The notes beneath the pieces were generated by a model that had not been told where the DNA came from, did no database searches, and saw nothing but the letters and a program-made list of their open reading frames with translations. 64,000 bases of DNA, taken from assembly GCA_963715575.1 (NCBI GenBank), contig OY970250.1:2170001-2234000 (forward strand), given 5' to 3'. A program made the position numbers and the translations under genes. The number at the start of each line of letters is the position of its first letter. Positions within the stretch are counted from its first letter, which is position 1. This DNA is from AC-32 sp963715575 (GTDB lineage: Bacteria; Actinomycetota; Thermoleophilia; Gaiellales; Gaiellaceae). Of this stretch, positions 25,968 through 35,247 are shown in pieces.

Positions 25968-27287
25968 ATGAGCCAGCACCCGCACTACACTCCGACCGTG
26001 GCCGAGGTGCAGGAGGTTTCGCCCGAGCACGGGCAGTTGGAGTGGGAGACGCCGCTCTACCGGACGGCGCTCGCCCAGTACGAACAGGCCCTCCCGTATG
26101 CCGACGTCGAGGAGTTCGTGGCCGAGCGGCTGCGCTTCCCGGAGCGCTCGCTCGTGGTCAGCGTCCCGGTCAAGCTCGACTCCGGCAAGTGGACCGTCTT
26201 CCCCGGCTATCGCGTCCAGCACTCGACCGTGCTCGGCCCGACGAAGGGCGGAGTCCGCTACGACTCGGAGGTGACGCTGGGCGAGTGCGCGGCGCTCGCG
26301 ATGTGGATGACCTGGAAGTGCGCGCTCCTGCGGCTGCCCTACGGCGGCGCCAAGGGCGGCGTCCGCTGCAGCCCGCGCGAGCTCTCCCAAGACGAGTTGC
26401 AGAAGATCACCCGCCGGTTCACCTCCGAGCTGCTGCCGATTATCGGGCCGCAGAAGGACATCCCCGCGCCCGACATGGCCACCAACGAGCAGACGATGGC
26501 CTGGATGATGGACACGTACTCGATGGAGATCGGCCACGCCGTCCCGGAGATCGTGACCGGCAAGCCGATCTCGCTGGGCGGCTCGCTCTTCCGGCACGAG
26601 GCGACCGGCGCGGGCGTGGTGATGGTGATCGAGCGGGCGTGCGAGCGGCTCGGGTGGGACTTGGCCGAGCAGCGCTGCGTCGTGCAGGGCTTCGGCAACG
26701 TCGGCGGGATCGCGGCGGCCGAGCTCGACGCGAAGGGCGCAACCGTGATCGCGGTCTCGGACGTCTCCGGCGGCGTCTGCGACGAGGGCGGTCTCGACGT
26801 CGAGGCGCTGCGGCGGTTCGCGGAGCAGCACGGGTCGCTCGCCGACTGGAACGAGGGCGATCGGCTGACGAACGAGGAGCTGCTCGAGCTGCCGTGCGAC
26901 GTGCTGGTGCTGGCCGCGCGCGAGGACCAGATCCATGCCGACAACGCGGCCCGGCTGCAGACGCGCCTGATCGCCGAGGGCGCGAACGGCCCGACCTCGC
27001 TCGAGGCGGACGCGATCCTCGTCGAGCGCGGGATCCCCGTCCTACCGGACGTGCTCACGAACGCGGGCGGCGTGACCGTCTCGTACTTCGAGTGGGTGCA
27101 GGATCTCGGTCGGCTCTTCTGGGACCGCAGGGAGATTCGCGCCAAGCTCGCGGACCAGCTCGGTGATGCGTTCGAGCGCGTCTGGACGCTCAGCGAGCAG
27201 AAGGGCCTCACGCTGCGCAGCGCCGCGCTCGTGGCCGGGATCCGCGAGGTCGCCGGTGCTCTCGGCTCGCGAGGGATCTACCCGTGA
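25968..27287 (+). CDS. gdhA: Glutamate dehydrogenase (Glu/Leu/Phe/Val dehydrogenase family)
   Basis: 439 residues catalysing reversible oxidative deamination of glutamate to 2-oxoglutarate. Catalytic region LPYGGAKGGVRCSPRELS (about 117-134), preceded by GPTKGGVRY, and the Rossmann motif VVQGFGNVGGIAAAEL (about 238-253). Asp at the end of the second strand (IAVSDVSGG) favours NAD over NADP. ATG 25968 follows a GGAAGGG ribosome site. It overlaps the CBS gene by 4 bp. Confidence 0.92.
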   Translation: MSQHPHYTPTVAEVQEVSPEHGQLEWETPLYRTALAQYEQALPYADVEEFVAERLRFPERSLVVSVPVKLDSGKWTVFPGYRVQHSTVLGPTKGGVRYDSEVTLGECAALAMWMTWKCALLRLPYGGAKGGVRCSPRELSQDELQKITRRFTSELLPIIGPQKDIPAPDMATNEQTMAWMMDTYSMEIGHAVPEIVTGKPISLGGSLFRHEATGAGVVMVIERACERLGWDLAEQRCVVQGFGNVGGIAAAELDAKGATVIAVSDVSGGVCDEGGLDVEALRRFAEQHGSLADWNEGDRLTNEELLELPCDVLVLAAREDQIHADNAARLQTRLIAEGANGPTSLEADAILVERGIPVLPDVLTNAGGVTVSYFEWVQDLGRLFWDRREIRAKLADQLGDAFERVWTLSEQKGLTLRSAALVAGIREVAGALGSRGIYP

Positions 27288-27697
27288 GCCGCGTCCGCGA
27301 CGCGATGATTCCCGACCCGGTCGCGCTCGACGCGTCGGCGACCGCGCAGGAGGCGGGCGAGCACCTGGTGCAGCCCGACGTGCGGGCGGTCTACGTCAGC
27401 GACGGCGAGCGCTTCGTGGGCGTGGTGACGCGCAAGACGCTGGTCGAGCAGGTCGTCGCCGCCGGACGCGATCCGCGCTCGACGCCGGTGGGCGAGCTCG
27501 CCGAGGCGGCGAACTGGACGATCGACCCCGACCTGCCGTTGGACGAGGCCTTCGGCCTCCTCGAAGAGTGGGACGCCGAGCGCGTACCCGTGGTCGACGG
27601 CGGCAAGCTCGTCGGCGTGCTCTCACGCAGCGTCCTCCAGCGGCGGCTGGCCGAGGACGAGCCGCCGGCCGAGCTCGAGGCTCAACAACAGGTGTAG
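27284..27697 (+). CDS. CBS-domain pair protein
   Basis: 137 residues forming one Bateman module: first CBS MIPDPVALDASATAQEAGEHL and VYVSDGERFVGVVTRKTL, second PDLPLDEAFGLLEEWDAERVPVVDGGKLVGVLSRS. Such modules bind adenosine nucleotides. GTG 27284 overlaps the glutamate dehydrogenase stop, so it may be an energy-sensing regulator of that enzyme. Its 3' end overlaps the converging Ppx/GppA gene by 16 bp. Confidence 0.88.
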   Translation: MSRVRDAMIPDPVALDASATAQEAGEHLVQPDVRAVYVSDGERFVGVVTRKTLVEQVVAAGRDPRSTPVGELAEAANWTIDPDLPLDEAFGLLEEWDAERVPVVDGGKLVGVLSRSVLQRRLAEDEPPAELEAQQQV

Positions 27698-28602
27698 GCG
27701 CCGGGAGGCGCGTCGCCCTCGACGGGCTCGGGCAGCTGCGCCGCCTCGAGCGCCGTGCCGTGCAGGAGGTCGCGCTCGCTGACCTCGAGGCCCTGGAGCC
27801 CGTAGCGGTCGAGCACGTTGCAGACGATCAAGGCGCCGCCGACGATCACCGGCGCCCGTTCCGGCTCCAGGCCGGGAAGCTCGCGGCGCGCGACGAGCGG
27901 GAGGGAGGCGAGCCGCTCGAGCTGCCGCTCGGCCGCCGCGCGCGAGAGGTGGAAGCCGTGGACGCGCTCGGGGTCGTAGCCGCCGAGCTCGAGCGCGGCG
28001 AGCGTCGTGACCGTGCCGGCCACGCCGACCGCGCTGGTCGGCTCCAGCTCCGGGAGCAGGTCGCGCACCTCGCGCGCTGCCGCGGCCAGCGCTCCGGGCG
28101 CGGGCGGGTCCGAGCGCAGGTGCCGCTCGGCCAGCCGCACCGAACCGACGTCGATGCTCGTGCGCTCGGTGGTCGCGATCAGCTCGGTCGACCCGCCGCC
28201 GACGTCGAGCACGAGCGTCCCGTCGTCGAGCGGCCGCCCGGTGGCGACCCCGCGCAGGCTCAGCTCGGCCTCCTCGTCGCCGGTGAGGAGTCGCGTGACG
28301 AAGCCGTAGCTCCACTCGATCTCGCCCAGGAACGCCTCGCCGTTCTCGGCATCGCGGACGGCACTCGTCCCGATCGTGAGCACGCGCTCGGCGCCCAGCC
28401 GCTCCGCCTCGCGGCGGTAGTCGGCGAGCACGTTGCGCACGCGCGCGACCGGCAGTGGCAGCAGTTTGCGCCGCTCGTCGACGCCTTCGCCGAGCCGCGT
28501 GATCTCACTCTGCCGCGCGACCTCCTCGACGCGACCGCCGTCGACGTCAGCGACCAGCAGGCGGGTCGAGTTGGTGCCCAGGTCGACGGCTGCGACGCGC
28601 AT
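27682..28602 (-). CDS. Ppx/GppA-family exopolyphosphatase
   Basis: 306 residues, ASKHA fold. Phosphate-binding VDLGTNSTRLLVADVD at the N-terminus, TIGTSAVRDAENGEAF, and the second phosphate loop VLDVGGGSTEL (about 142-152), then GVAGTVTTLAALEL. Hydrolyses polyphosphate or pppGpp. It ends in CC. Only the N-terminal Ppx domain is present, as in the short actinobacterial Ppx1/Ppx2 type. Its start codon lies 38 bp from the initiator tRNA gene on the opposite strand. Confidence 0.9.
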   Translation of the reverse strand: MRVAAVDLGTNSTRLLVADVDGGRVEEVARQSEITRLGEGVDERRKLLPLPVARVRNVLADYRREAERLGAERVLTIGTSAVRDAENGEAFLGEIEWSYGFVTRLLTGDEEAELSLRGVATGRPLDDGTLVLDVGGGSTELIATTERTSIDVGSVRLAERHLRSDPPAPGALAAAAREVRDLLPELEPTSAVGVAGTVTTLAALELGGYDPERVHGFHLSRAAAERQLERLASLPLVARRELPGLEPERAPVIVGGALIVCNVLDRYGLQGLEVSERDLLHGTALEAAQLPEPVEGDAPPGAYTCC

Positions 28603-28623
28603 GGTGGAAGGCTAGCCGCGCGC

Positions 28624-28629
28624 TATAAT
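28624..28629 (+). promoter_or_regulatory. Consensus minus-10 box of the initiator tRNA gene
   Basis: A perfect TATAAT, exceptional in this GC-rich sequence, lies 11 bp before the mature tRNA 5' end. The minus-35 would fall around 28601-28606 inside the start of the divergent Ppx gene (ATGGTG, weak). Confidence 0.75.
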
Positions 28630-28640
28630 GCGGCCCGCGT

Positions 28641-28714
28641 CGCGGGGTGGAGCAGTCAGGTAGCTCGCCGGGCTCATAACCCGGAGGTCGCAGGTTCAAA
28701 TCCTGCCCCCGCTA
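28641..28714 (+). tRNA. Initiator tRNA-Met (CAU)
   Basis: 74 nt. Anticodon CAT at 28675-28677 in loop CTCATAA; the anticodon stem CCGGG/CCCGG carries the three consecutive G:C pairs of initiators; the acceptor has an unpaired C1:U72, the other initiator hallmark. T arm GCAGG-TTCAAAT-CCTGC. CCA is not encoded. Confidence 0.97.
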
Positions 28715-28719
28715 CTCCC

Positions 28720-28745
28720 AAGAGGCCCTGGCGACAGGGCCTCTT
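28720..28745 (+). terminator. Terminator after the initiator tRNA
   Basis: Perfect 11-bp stem AAGAGGCCCTG/CAGGGCCTCTT around a GCGA tetraloop, 5 bases after the tRNA. The T-run is short (TTGTT). Confidence 0.85.
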
Positions 28746-28828
28746 GTTCGCCAGGCGGTGCCCCGTGGTACGACGAAGTGACAGGCCGTCGGCCTTCCGT
28801 ACCCGCTGAACTGCGCGACACTACTCCG

Positions 28829-30220
28829 GTGCAACCCGAGACGCGCTACGCGAAGAGTGGCAACGTCAATATCGCCTACCAGGTGTTCGGTGACGGTCCT
28901 CCGGACCTCGTCGCCGTCGATGTCATCTCACACCTCGAGCTGGATTGGGAGACCCCGTCCAAGACTCGATTCTTTACTCGGCTCGCTTCCATCTGTCGCC
29001 TGTTGAGGGTCAACCAGCGCGGGACGGGCATGTCAGACCGGGACGTGGGCTTGCCCACTCTGGAGACGCGGATGGACGACATCCGCGCCGTTCTCGACGC
29101 GGCCGGGTCGGAGCGGGCGGTGCTCTTCGGTCTCGGTGACGCATCCCCGCTCTCCGTGTTGTTCGCGGCCACGTATCCCGAGCGGACCGCTGGCCTGATC
29201 TTGATGAATGCATCGCCGCGCTTCGTGAAGAGCCCCAGCCTGCCCTGGCTCCCGACGCGAGGGGAGACGCAACGACAGGCCGACGACTTCGAGCGTCGTT
29301 GGGGAGAACCCGCCTTCGCCCACGAGTTCATCGGCATGGCCAACCCGAGTGCGTCCGAGGAGGAACTCGAAGACATTGCCCGTGCCTTTCGGCTCAGTGT
29401 CAGCCCCGGTGCGGCCGCCGCCTACATCCGGATGAACATCGACGTGGACGTCTGCGACGTACTTCCACTGATTCGCGTCCCGACGCTGGTCATGCACCGG
29501 AAGGACGGGGGAGCATGGGACATACGCAGTGGCCGCTACATGAGCGAGCATATTCCAGGCGCCCGTTTCGTCGAGTTGCCCGGCGCGGACTTTTCGCCCT
29601 CGCTTGGCGAGCAGGAGCTGCTGTTCGCCGAGCTGGAGAGCTTCCTCGCCGACGTCGTCGCGGGCACGCATCCGGAGATCGAGCCTGACAGGGTGCTGGC
29701 CACGGTCCTGTTCTCGGACATCGTTGGGTCGAGCGAGAAGGCGGCGGCTCTCGGCGACAGGGCCTGGCGAGAGCTCCTTCTGCGACACCATGAGCTTGTC
29801 CGCCGGCAGCTGGGTCGCTTTCGCGGGCAGGAGGTGGACACGGCCGGCGATGGCTTCTTCGCCTCCTTCGACGGCCCGGCCAGGGCCATCCGCTGCGGGT
29901 GTGCGATCGCGGAGGCCATGCCAGAGCTGGGACTCGAGGTGCGAGTCGGTTTGCACACGGGCGAGTGCGAGCTCGTTGACGGCAAGGTGGCTGGCATTGC
30001 CGTGCACACGGGGGCGAGAGTCGCCGCCAACGCTCAGCCGGGCGAGGTGCTCGTGTCCTCGACCGTCAGAGACCTAGTCGCCGGCTCGGGGTTGACCTTC
30101 GAAGATCGCGGTTCGCACGAGCTCAAGGGCATTCCCGGCGAATGGCGGCTCTACTCCGTCGCACCCGCTACAGCGAGAGACGCCGGAGACGGCGCCTCTC
30201 GTCTTGGTCGTAACCGTTGA
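28829..30220 (+). CDS. Adenylate/guanylate cyclase fused to a degenerate alpha/beta-hydrolase domain
   Basis: About 463 residues from GTG 28829 (an in-frame GTG at 28778 is possible; the family usually begins as QPETRYAKSG). Residues 1 to about 270 resemble alpha/beta-hydrolases, but the nucleophile elbow reads FGLGDASPLS where relatives have GxSEGGP, and the expected GxDHxPW histidine motif reads GADFSPSLGE, so nucleophile and histidine are both missing. The C-terminal class III cyclase has VLFSDIVGSS with metal Asp, DTAGDGFFASFD with the second Asp, and RVGLHTGEC. It probably makes cAMP or cGMP in response to a ligand bound by the former hydrolase. It is less GC-rich than its neighbours (32 of 60 bases at 28921-28980). 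Confidence 0.88.
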   Translation: MQPETRYAKSGNVNIAYQVFGDGPPDLVAVDVISHLELDWETPSKTRFFTRLASICRLLRVNQRGTGMSDRDVGLPTLETRMDDIRAVLDAAGSERAVLFGLGDASPLSVLFAATYPERTAGLILMNASPRFVKSPSLPWLPTRGETQRQADDFERRWGEPAFAHEFIGMANPSASEEELEDIARAFRLSVSPGAAAAYIRMNIDVDVCDVLPLIRVPTLVMHRKDGGAWDIRSGRYMSEHIPGARFVELPGADFSPSLGEQELLFAELESFLADVVAGTHPEIEPDRVLATVLFSDIVGSSEKAAALGDRAWRELLLRHHELVRRQLGRFRGQEVDTAGDGFFASFDGPARAIRCGCAIAEAMPELGLEVRVGLHTGECELVDGKVAGIAVHTGARVAANAQPGEVLVSSTVRDLVAGSGLTFEDRGSHELKGIPGEWRLYSVAPATARDAGDGASRLGRNR

Positions 30221-30225
30221 CTCTC

Positions 30226-30254
30226 TTGACCGTATGACTTCAGAAGCGTAGTGT
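30226..30254 (+). promoter_or_regulatory. Predicted promoter of the MMPL gene
   Basis: TTGACC (30226-30231), a 17-bp spacer and TAGTGT (30249-30254). It begins 6 bases after the cyclase stop and leaves a leader of about 25 bases with the ribosome site AGGAGG at 30275-30280. Confidence 0.65.
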
Positions 30255-30286
30255 CGAACGCGGGGCCAGGAGATAGGAGGGCATCA

Positions 30287-32518
30287 ATGTCCGTCTCCGT
30301 CAAGCGGGAGAACTTCGCAGCTCGGGTGGGCAGGTGGAGCGCACGGCACTGGAAGAAAGCCGTTTTCGGCTGGCTGGCGTTCGTCGTCGTGGCGTTCGCA
30401 ATCGGCGGGCTGATCGGGACGAAGTCGCTTTCCGCGACCAACCCCGGGCCCGGTGAGTCGGGCAACGCGCAGCGCATCCTGAACAAGGGGTTCGAGCAGC
30501 CGGCCAAGGAGCTCGTGCTCGTGCAGAGCGCGTCCGCGGTGGCGTCGAGCGCAGAGTTCCGCGCCGTGGTGCAGGACGTCGTGCGGAGGCTCGAGGCGCA
30601 ACCGAGCGTGACCAACGTCGACTCCCCGTTCGCACCGGGAAGCGGCGGCAAGGTGTCGGCCGACGGGCATTCGGCGCTGGTCGAGTTCGACATCCGCGGT
30701 GCGGCCGAGGACGCGAAGGACAAGGTCGCTCCGATCGAGGCGACGCTCGCGCAGGCCGAGCGCGCAAAACCGCAGTTCACCATCGCCGAGTTCGGCGACG
30801 GCAGCGCCAACAAGGCGATCAGCGACCAGTTCGGCAAGGACTTGCTGAAGGCGGGCGCGCTCTCGTTGCCCGTGACGCTGGGGATCCTCCTGCTGACCTT
30901 TGGCGCGCTCGTGGCAGCTGGGATTCCGCTGCTGCTCGCGTTGACCTCGGTGTTCGCAGCGCTCGGCCTGCTGGCCATACCGAGCCACGTGCTGCCGATG
31001 GACGACGCCGTCAACGCGGTGGTGCTGCTGATCGGCCTGGCGGTCGGCGTCGACTACTCGATGTTCTACCTCAAGCGGGCTCGCGAGGAACGCGCCGCGG
31101 GACGGACGGAGTGCGCCTCGATCGAGGCCGCGGCGGCAACGTCCGGCCGCTCGGTCCTGATCTCGGGCGTCACGGTGATCGTGGCGATGTCTGCCATGTT
31201 CATCAGCGGCGACGCGACCTTCAGCAGCTTCGCGGCGGCGACGATCCTCGTCGTTGCCGTGTCCGTGATCGGCTCGCTGACGGTCCTGCCGGCCCTGCTC
31301 TCGAAGCTCGGCGACCGTGTGAACAAGGGCAAGGTGCCGGGCCTGCGCAGCCCCGACGAGCGCGTGGGCGAGAGCCGTTTCTGGAGCGCCATCGTCGGAC
31401 GCGTCCTGCGGCGGCCTCTCCTGTGGGGAGGCCTGGCGGCCGTTTTGCTGATCGCAATCGCGTTGCCGGCAGTCCGGCTGCACACGACGCAGAACAGCAC
31501 GGAGTCGTACCCACGCTCGCTCGAGGTCATCCAGGCCTACGACAAGATCCAGGCGGCGTTTCCCGGTGACGCGGTCGCCGCGCAGGTCGTCGTCGAGGCA
31601 CGCGATGTCCGTTCGGCCGAGGTACAGGCCGCAATCGCCGACCTGAAGCGCAGGTCGCTCGCGACCGGCGTGCTGTTCACGCCGATCGAGGTCGATGTCA
31701 ATCCGGCCGGCACGGTCGCGCTGATCTCGGTCCCGATCGCCGGCAACGGGACCAACTCGGCTTCGAGGTCCTCCGTGAACACGCTGCGGGACGACGTCGT
31801 TCCCCAGACGGTGGGCAGGCTCCCGGACGCGACGACGGCAGTCGGTGGAATGACCGCGCAGTCGATCGACTTCGAGCAGCAGTTCAGGGAGCGAACGCCG
31901 TTCGTCTTCGCCTTCGTCTTCCTGCTGACCTTCGTGTTGATGCTGCTCGCCTTCCGCTCGGTCGTGATCGGGCTCAAGGCGATCGTGCTCAACGGGCTCT
32001 CGGTCGCCGCCGCCTACGGAGTCCTGGTGCTCGTCTTCCAGGAAGGCCTCGGACGCGGGTTGATCGGCGCCGGCTCAGGCGGCATCGAGTCGTTCATGCC
32101 GATGTTCCTGTTCGTGATCCTGTTCGGGCTCTCGATGGACTACCACGTCTTCATCATCAGCCGGATCCGCGAGGGCGTCGACCATGGCATGTCGACCGAC
32201 GAGGCGATCGAGCACGGAATCAAGAACACCGCCGGCGTCGTGACCAGCGCCGCGATCGTGATGGTGCTCGTGTTCTCGGTGTTCATCACCCTGTCGTTCG
32301 ACCTGCTGAAGCAGTTCGGCGTCGGCCTCGCGGTGGCCGTGTTGCTCGACGCCACGATCATCCGCGCGGTCTTGCTCCCGGCGAGCATGAAGCTGCTCGG
32401 CGACTGGAACTGGTACCTGCCCAGCTGGCTCGAGTGGCTGCCGCACGTGGCCGTGGCGAGCGAGACCGAGCCGGTGCCTGAGCCGGTGCCCGAGGTGCCT
32501 CCGGTACCGGCCGCCTAG
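30287..32518 (+). CDS. MMPL/RND-type membrane exporter
   Basis: 743 residues, about twelve membrane helices in two halves, each with an outer domain after the first helix. The proton-relay Asp-Tyr pairs are visible in GLAVGVDYSMFYLKRAREE and LFGLSMDYHVFIISRIREG. MMPL proteins export lipids, glycolipids or drugs using the proton gradient; substrate here is unknown. ATG 30287 is chosen because AGGAGG lies 6 bases upstream; a longer reading from 30251 adds 12 residues without support. C-terminal tail is Pro/Val/Glu-rich. Confidence 0.92.
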   Translation: MSVSVKRENFAARVGRWSARHWKKAVFGWLAFVVVAFAIGGLIGTKSLSATNPGPGESGNAQRILNKGFEQPAKELVLVQSASAVASSAEFRAVVQDVVRRLEAQPSVTNVDSPFAPGSGGKVSADGHSALVEFDIRGAAEDAKDKVAPIEATLAQAERAKPQFTIAEFGDGSANKAISDQFGKDLLKAGALSLPVTLGILLLTFGALVAAGIPLLLALTSVFAALGLLAIPSHVLPMDDAVNAVVLLIGLAVGVDYSMFYLKRAREERAAGRTECASIEAAAATSGRSVLISGVTVIVAMSAMFISGDATFSSFAAATILVVAVSVIGSLTVLPALLSKLGDRVNKGKVPGLRSPDERVGESRFWSAIVGRVLRRPLLWGGLAAVLLIAIALPAVRLHTTQNSTESYPRSLEVIQAYDKIQAAFPGDAVAAQVVVEARDVRSAEVQAAIADLKRRSLATGVLFTPIEVDVNPAGTVALISVPIAGNGTNSASRSSVNTLRDDVVPQTVGRLPDATTAVGGMTAQSIDFEQQFRERTPFVFAFVFLLTFVLMLLAFRSVVIGLKAIVLNGLSVAAAYGVLVLVFQEGLGRGLIGAGSGGIESFMPMFLFVILFGLSMDYHVFIISRIREGVDHGMSTDEAIEHGIKNTAGVVTSAAIVMVLVFSVFITLSFDLLKQFGVGLAVAVLLDATIIRAVLLPASMKLLGDWNWYLPSWLEWLPHVAVASETEPVPEPVPEVPPVPAA

Positions 32519-32534
32519 CCAAGCGTTCTACTGC

Positions 32535-32561
32535 GAAAGGCCCCTCACACAGGGGCCTTTC
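32535..32561 (+). terminator. Terminator after the MMPL gene
   Basis: GAAAGGCCCCT (32535-32545) pairs perfectly with AGGGGCCTTTC (32551-32561) around CACAC, 16 bases after the stop. The arm supplies the T-rich 3' end. Confidence 0.85.
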
Positions 32562-32641
32562 CTGTTGGACCGGGGAGCACCGGCCGATTTCGTAGGGCTT
32601 TCCCCCTTTCGTCGCGGCACGCGGGCTCGTAGCTTCGAGGC

Positions 32642-35247
32642 ATGCGTTTCGCGAAGCTCGTTCCGCTGCTGGTTTTCGGCGCGTTGCTGTGCCCGCCGGC
32701 GGGGTCGGCGACGAGCCTCACGCCGAAGGCCACCTTCTACGTCCCGCTGCCGATCCCGATCTCGCTGCCGTACCAGCCCTGGGCGGAAACTGCCGCGGTG
32801 ACTGTCAGCCCCGACGGGAACCTCGTCTACGTCACCGACGAGAAAGGCAGCCAGGTCTGGGAGCTCTCCTCCGACGGCGTCCTTCTCTCCAAGTGGACGA
32901 CGAGCGTGCTCAAGCGTCCGACAGGGGTCGCAACCGATCCGCTCGGGAACGTCTACGTGGCGAACAACGGCAACGGCACGGTCGCGAAGTTCACCGCCGG
33001 CGGCAAGTTCGTCAAACGGTGGAGCGTCCCGGCCGCGAAGTCGATCGCGGTCGGCGGCGGGCGGGTCTACGTCCTGACGGCCCTGTTCAACGCCGTCGGG
33101 GAGTACAGCTACAGCGGCGTGAAGCTCAGCGGCTTCGTCGCGAGCTTCCCCGATCAGTGGTGGGGCTTCAAGGGCTACGACGCTCCCTCGACCCGGATCG
33201 CCGAGGAGATCGGCACGGACAACTCGGGCAACCCGATCGTGGTCGGCGAATCGGACCAGCCGCTGTCGAGCGTCGAGCCCGATTGCCACAGCGTGATCGA
33301 TCTTCACCACGGGCTCGACCACCACCCGTACTCCGACCCGCTGCGCAGCGGCGAGGCGGTGCGCTTCACACCGGCCGGCGTGCCCGTGGCGCACGGATTC
33401 ACGAACCACTGGAACAAGGACTGCACCAACGGCTGGGGCAGTGGCGGCTACACGCTTGCCGGAGTTGCCGTCACCCGAACGGGGGCGACGTCTTCGTGCC
33501 GGACACGAACGAGGCTGAGATCGACCATCTGGGCCCGAACCTCGTCGATCCCGACGACAGCGCTGGCCTGCCGGGCAGCCACGCCCTCTTCACGCCCTGT
33601 TACATCTGCGGCAAGAAGATCGGGGACGCGCCCATCATCGCGGGGCCGCTCGGTGCCGCCTTCGACTGCCGCTCGAACCTGTACGTGGTCTTCTCGAGCG
33701 GGTTCCTCGTCAAGTACGTCAACCAGCAGCCGCCCCTGAGCCCGAAGTGTCACAAGCAACTGCCGATCGAGGCGCTGGACAGCCCGCTCCATGTCATCGG
33801 CGGTCTCGACGCGACCGGCGGGAACAGAGGAGCCGAGGTGAAGCTCGGCTGCACCTTGCACGTGTGTGCCGGGACGCTGGACTTCGAGATCCCTCGCTGC
33901 ACGCCGTGCACCGCCGCGCCGCCGCTCCGTTTCCGGCTGCAGCCCGGGACGCAGCGAACCTTCGCGGTGACGCTGACGCCGCGGGCGCGCACGCTGCTGG
34001 GCAACCACCCGGGCCTGAAGGTTCAGGTGCGCGCGATCCTGAAGGGACGGAAGAAGCCCGTGCGCGCCGGAGCGCCGCTGCTCGCGCACACGACGGTGAG
34101 CGCGACGTGCCACGCGCCCGAAGCCCCCGGAGGCGCCGCTTCGGTCGCAGGCGCGCTGTCGCCGGCGGTCGCGGGCGCGAAGCTGGTGGTCGAGTACCAG
34201 TCGCCGGACCGCTCGACCGTCGTCCGGCACCGCGTCACGACCAAGGCCGGCCGCTACACCGACAGCCTGGCTCTCGGGGCGGCCGGGCGCTGGATCATCG
34301 TCGTGCGCTGGTTCGGTAGCGGGGGCTATGAACCGGCGCGCTCGCTCGAGTGCGCCGCCGGCGTCCCACAGCTCCGACCGGCGCTCGCGCTCAGCTGTCC
34401 CGCGGCTGCGAGCTTGAACGTGGCGAGCTCGTTCAACGGCAACCTTTCGATCGCGGGCAGGAGGCTCGTGGTCGAGTACGTCGCGCCTTCGGGCGCGCTC
34501 ACGAGCCACCTCGTCAATGGCGGCGGCTTCAGCGACCAGCTCGTGCCGACCGAGCTCGGCTCGTGGCAGGCGTTCGCGGCCTGGGCCGGCGACACGACTG
34601 CCGCGTCCGCGGTCTCGACCACCTGCGCCTTCTCGGTCGGTCGCACGCCGACGTCGGTCTCGGTCAACTGCGCGGCGAGCGCGGACAAGAAGACGATCGC
34701 GTGCCAGGGGCAGCTGGCGGGGAACGGCGCCGGCCTCGCCGGCCGGTCCCTGACGGTGACCTACGAGAACACCGATACCGGCTCGTCGGCACCGCACTCG
34801 CTGCAGACAGGGGCGAACGACGCGTACAGCGACACTCTGACCGCCCTGCCGGGCACGCTGCTCCTCGGCAACTGGCAGATCACGGTGCAGTTCGCAGGTG
34901 AGACGTCCTACGCGCCGTCGTCGTCCTCGCAGAGCCTGACGGTCACCGCGCTGTTCGCGCTGACGGCTCTCTTCACACCCGGCTGGCCCGTCGGGAGCGG
35001 TAGGGCGCTCACGACCGGCGGAAGCGGCACCGGCACGTCGACCGGCGGGAGCGAGACCGGCGTGACCGGACCGACCGCTGGTGGCTGTTCCTGGCTCGAG
35101 ACGGGAGCCGGCGGTGTAGCGGTCTCGAGGCTGGGAGCTGCCGGCGCGGGCGTGGCCGCCGGAACGACCGTCGGACGGGCCGTCCGCGCTGCGGCGACCG
35201 TGATGCGGCGTGTGGCGACCGGATGGGTCCGCGCCGGCGAACGATGA
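32642..35247 (+). pseudogene. Secreted NHL-repeat protein with three Ig-like repeats, frameshifted
   Basis: Signal peptide (LVPLLVFGALLCPPAGSA), then a beta-propeller of NHL-type repeats (VTVSPDGNLVYVTDEKGSQVWEL, PTGVATDPLGNVYVANNGNG, and so on). The frame breaks at a run of five G at 33481-33485: with a sixth G the text runs on as VTRTGGDVFVPDTNEAEIDHLGPN. The rest carries paired cysteines (CYICGKK) and three tandem Ig-like repeats of about 95 residues from about 34110 to 34950, each opening with a Cys (VSATC, LALSC, VSVNC). The last 300 bases are uncertain because the opposite strand is also open there. Likely a surface protein. A sequencing error in the G-run would restore it. Confidence 0.75.

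Noticed and set aside
28778..28828. Start of the cyclase gene at GTG 28778
   Set aside because: The extra 17 residues do not look like the family, whose members begin close to QPETRYAKSG; GTG 28829 fits better, though neither has a clear ribosome site.
32576..32641. Copy of the dyad promoter half-site before the NHL surface gene
   Set aside because: There are T/C-rich stretches (GGCTTTCCCCC) but no CCCTTA box at the required 10-base spacing before the ATG.
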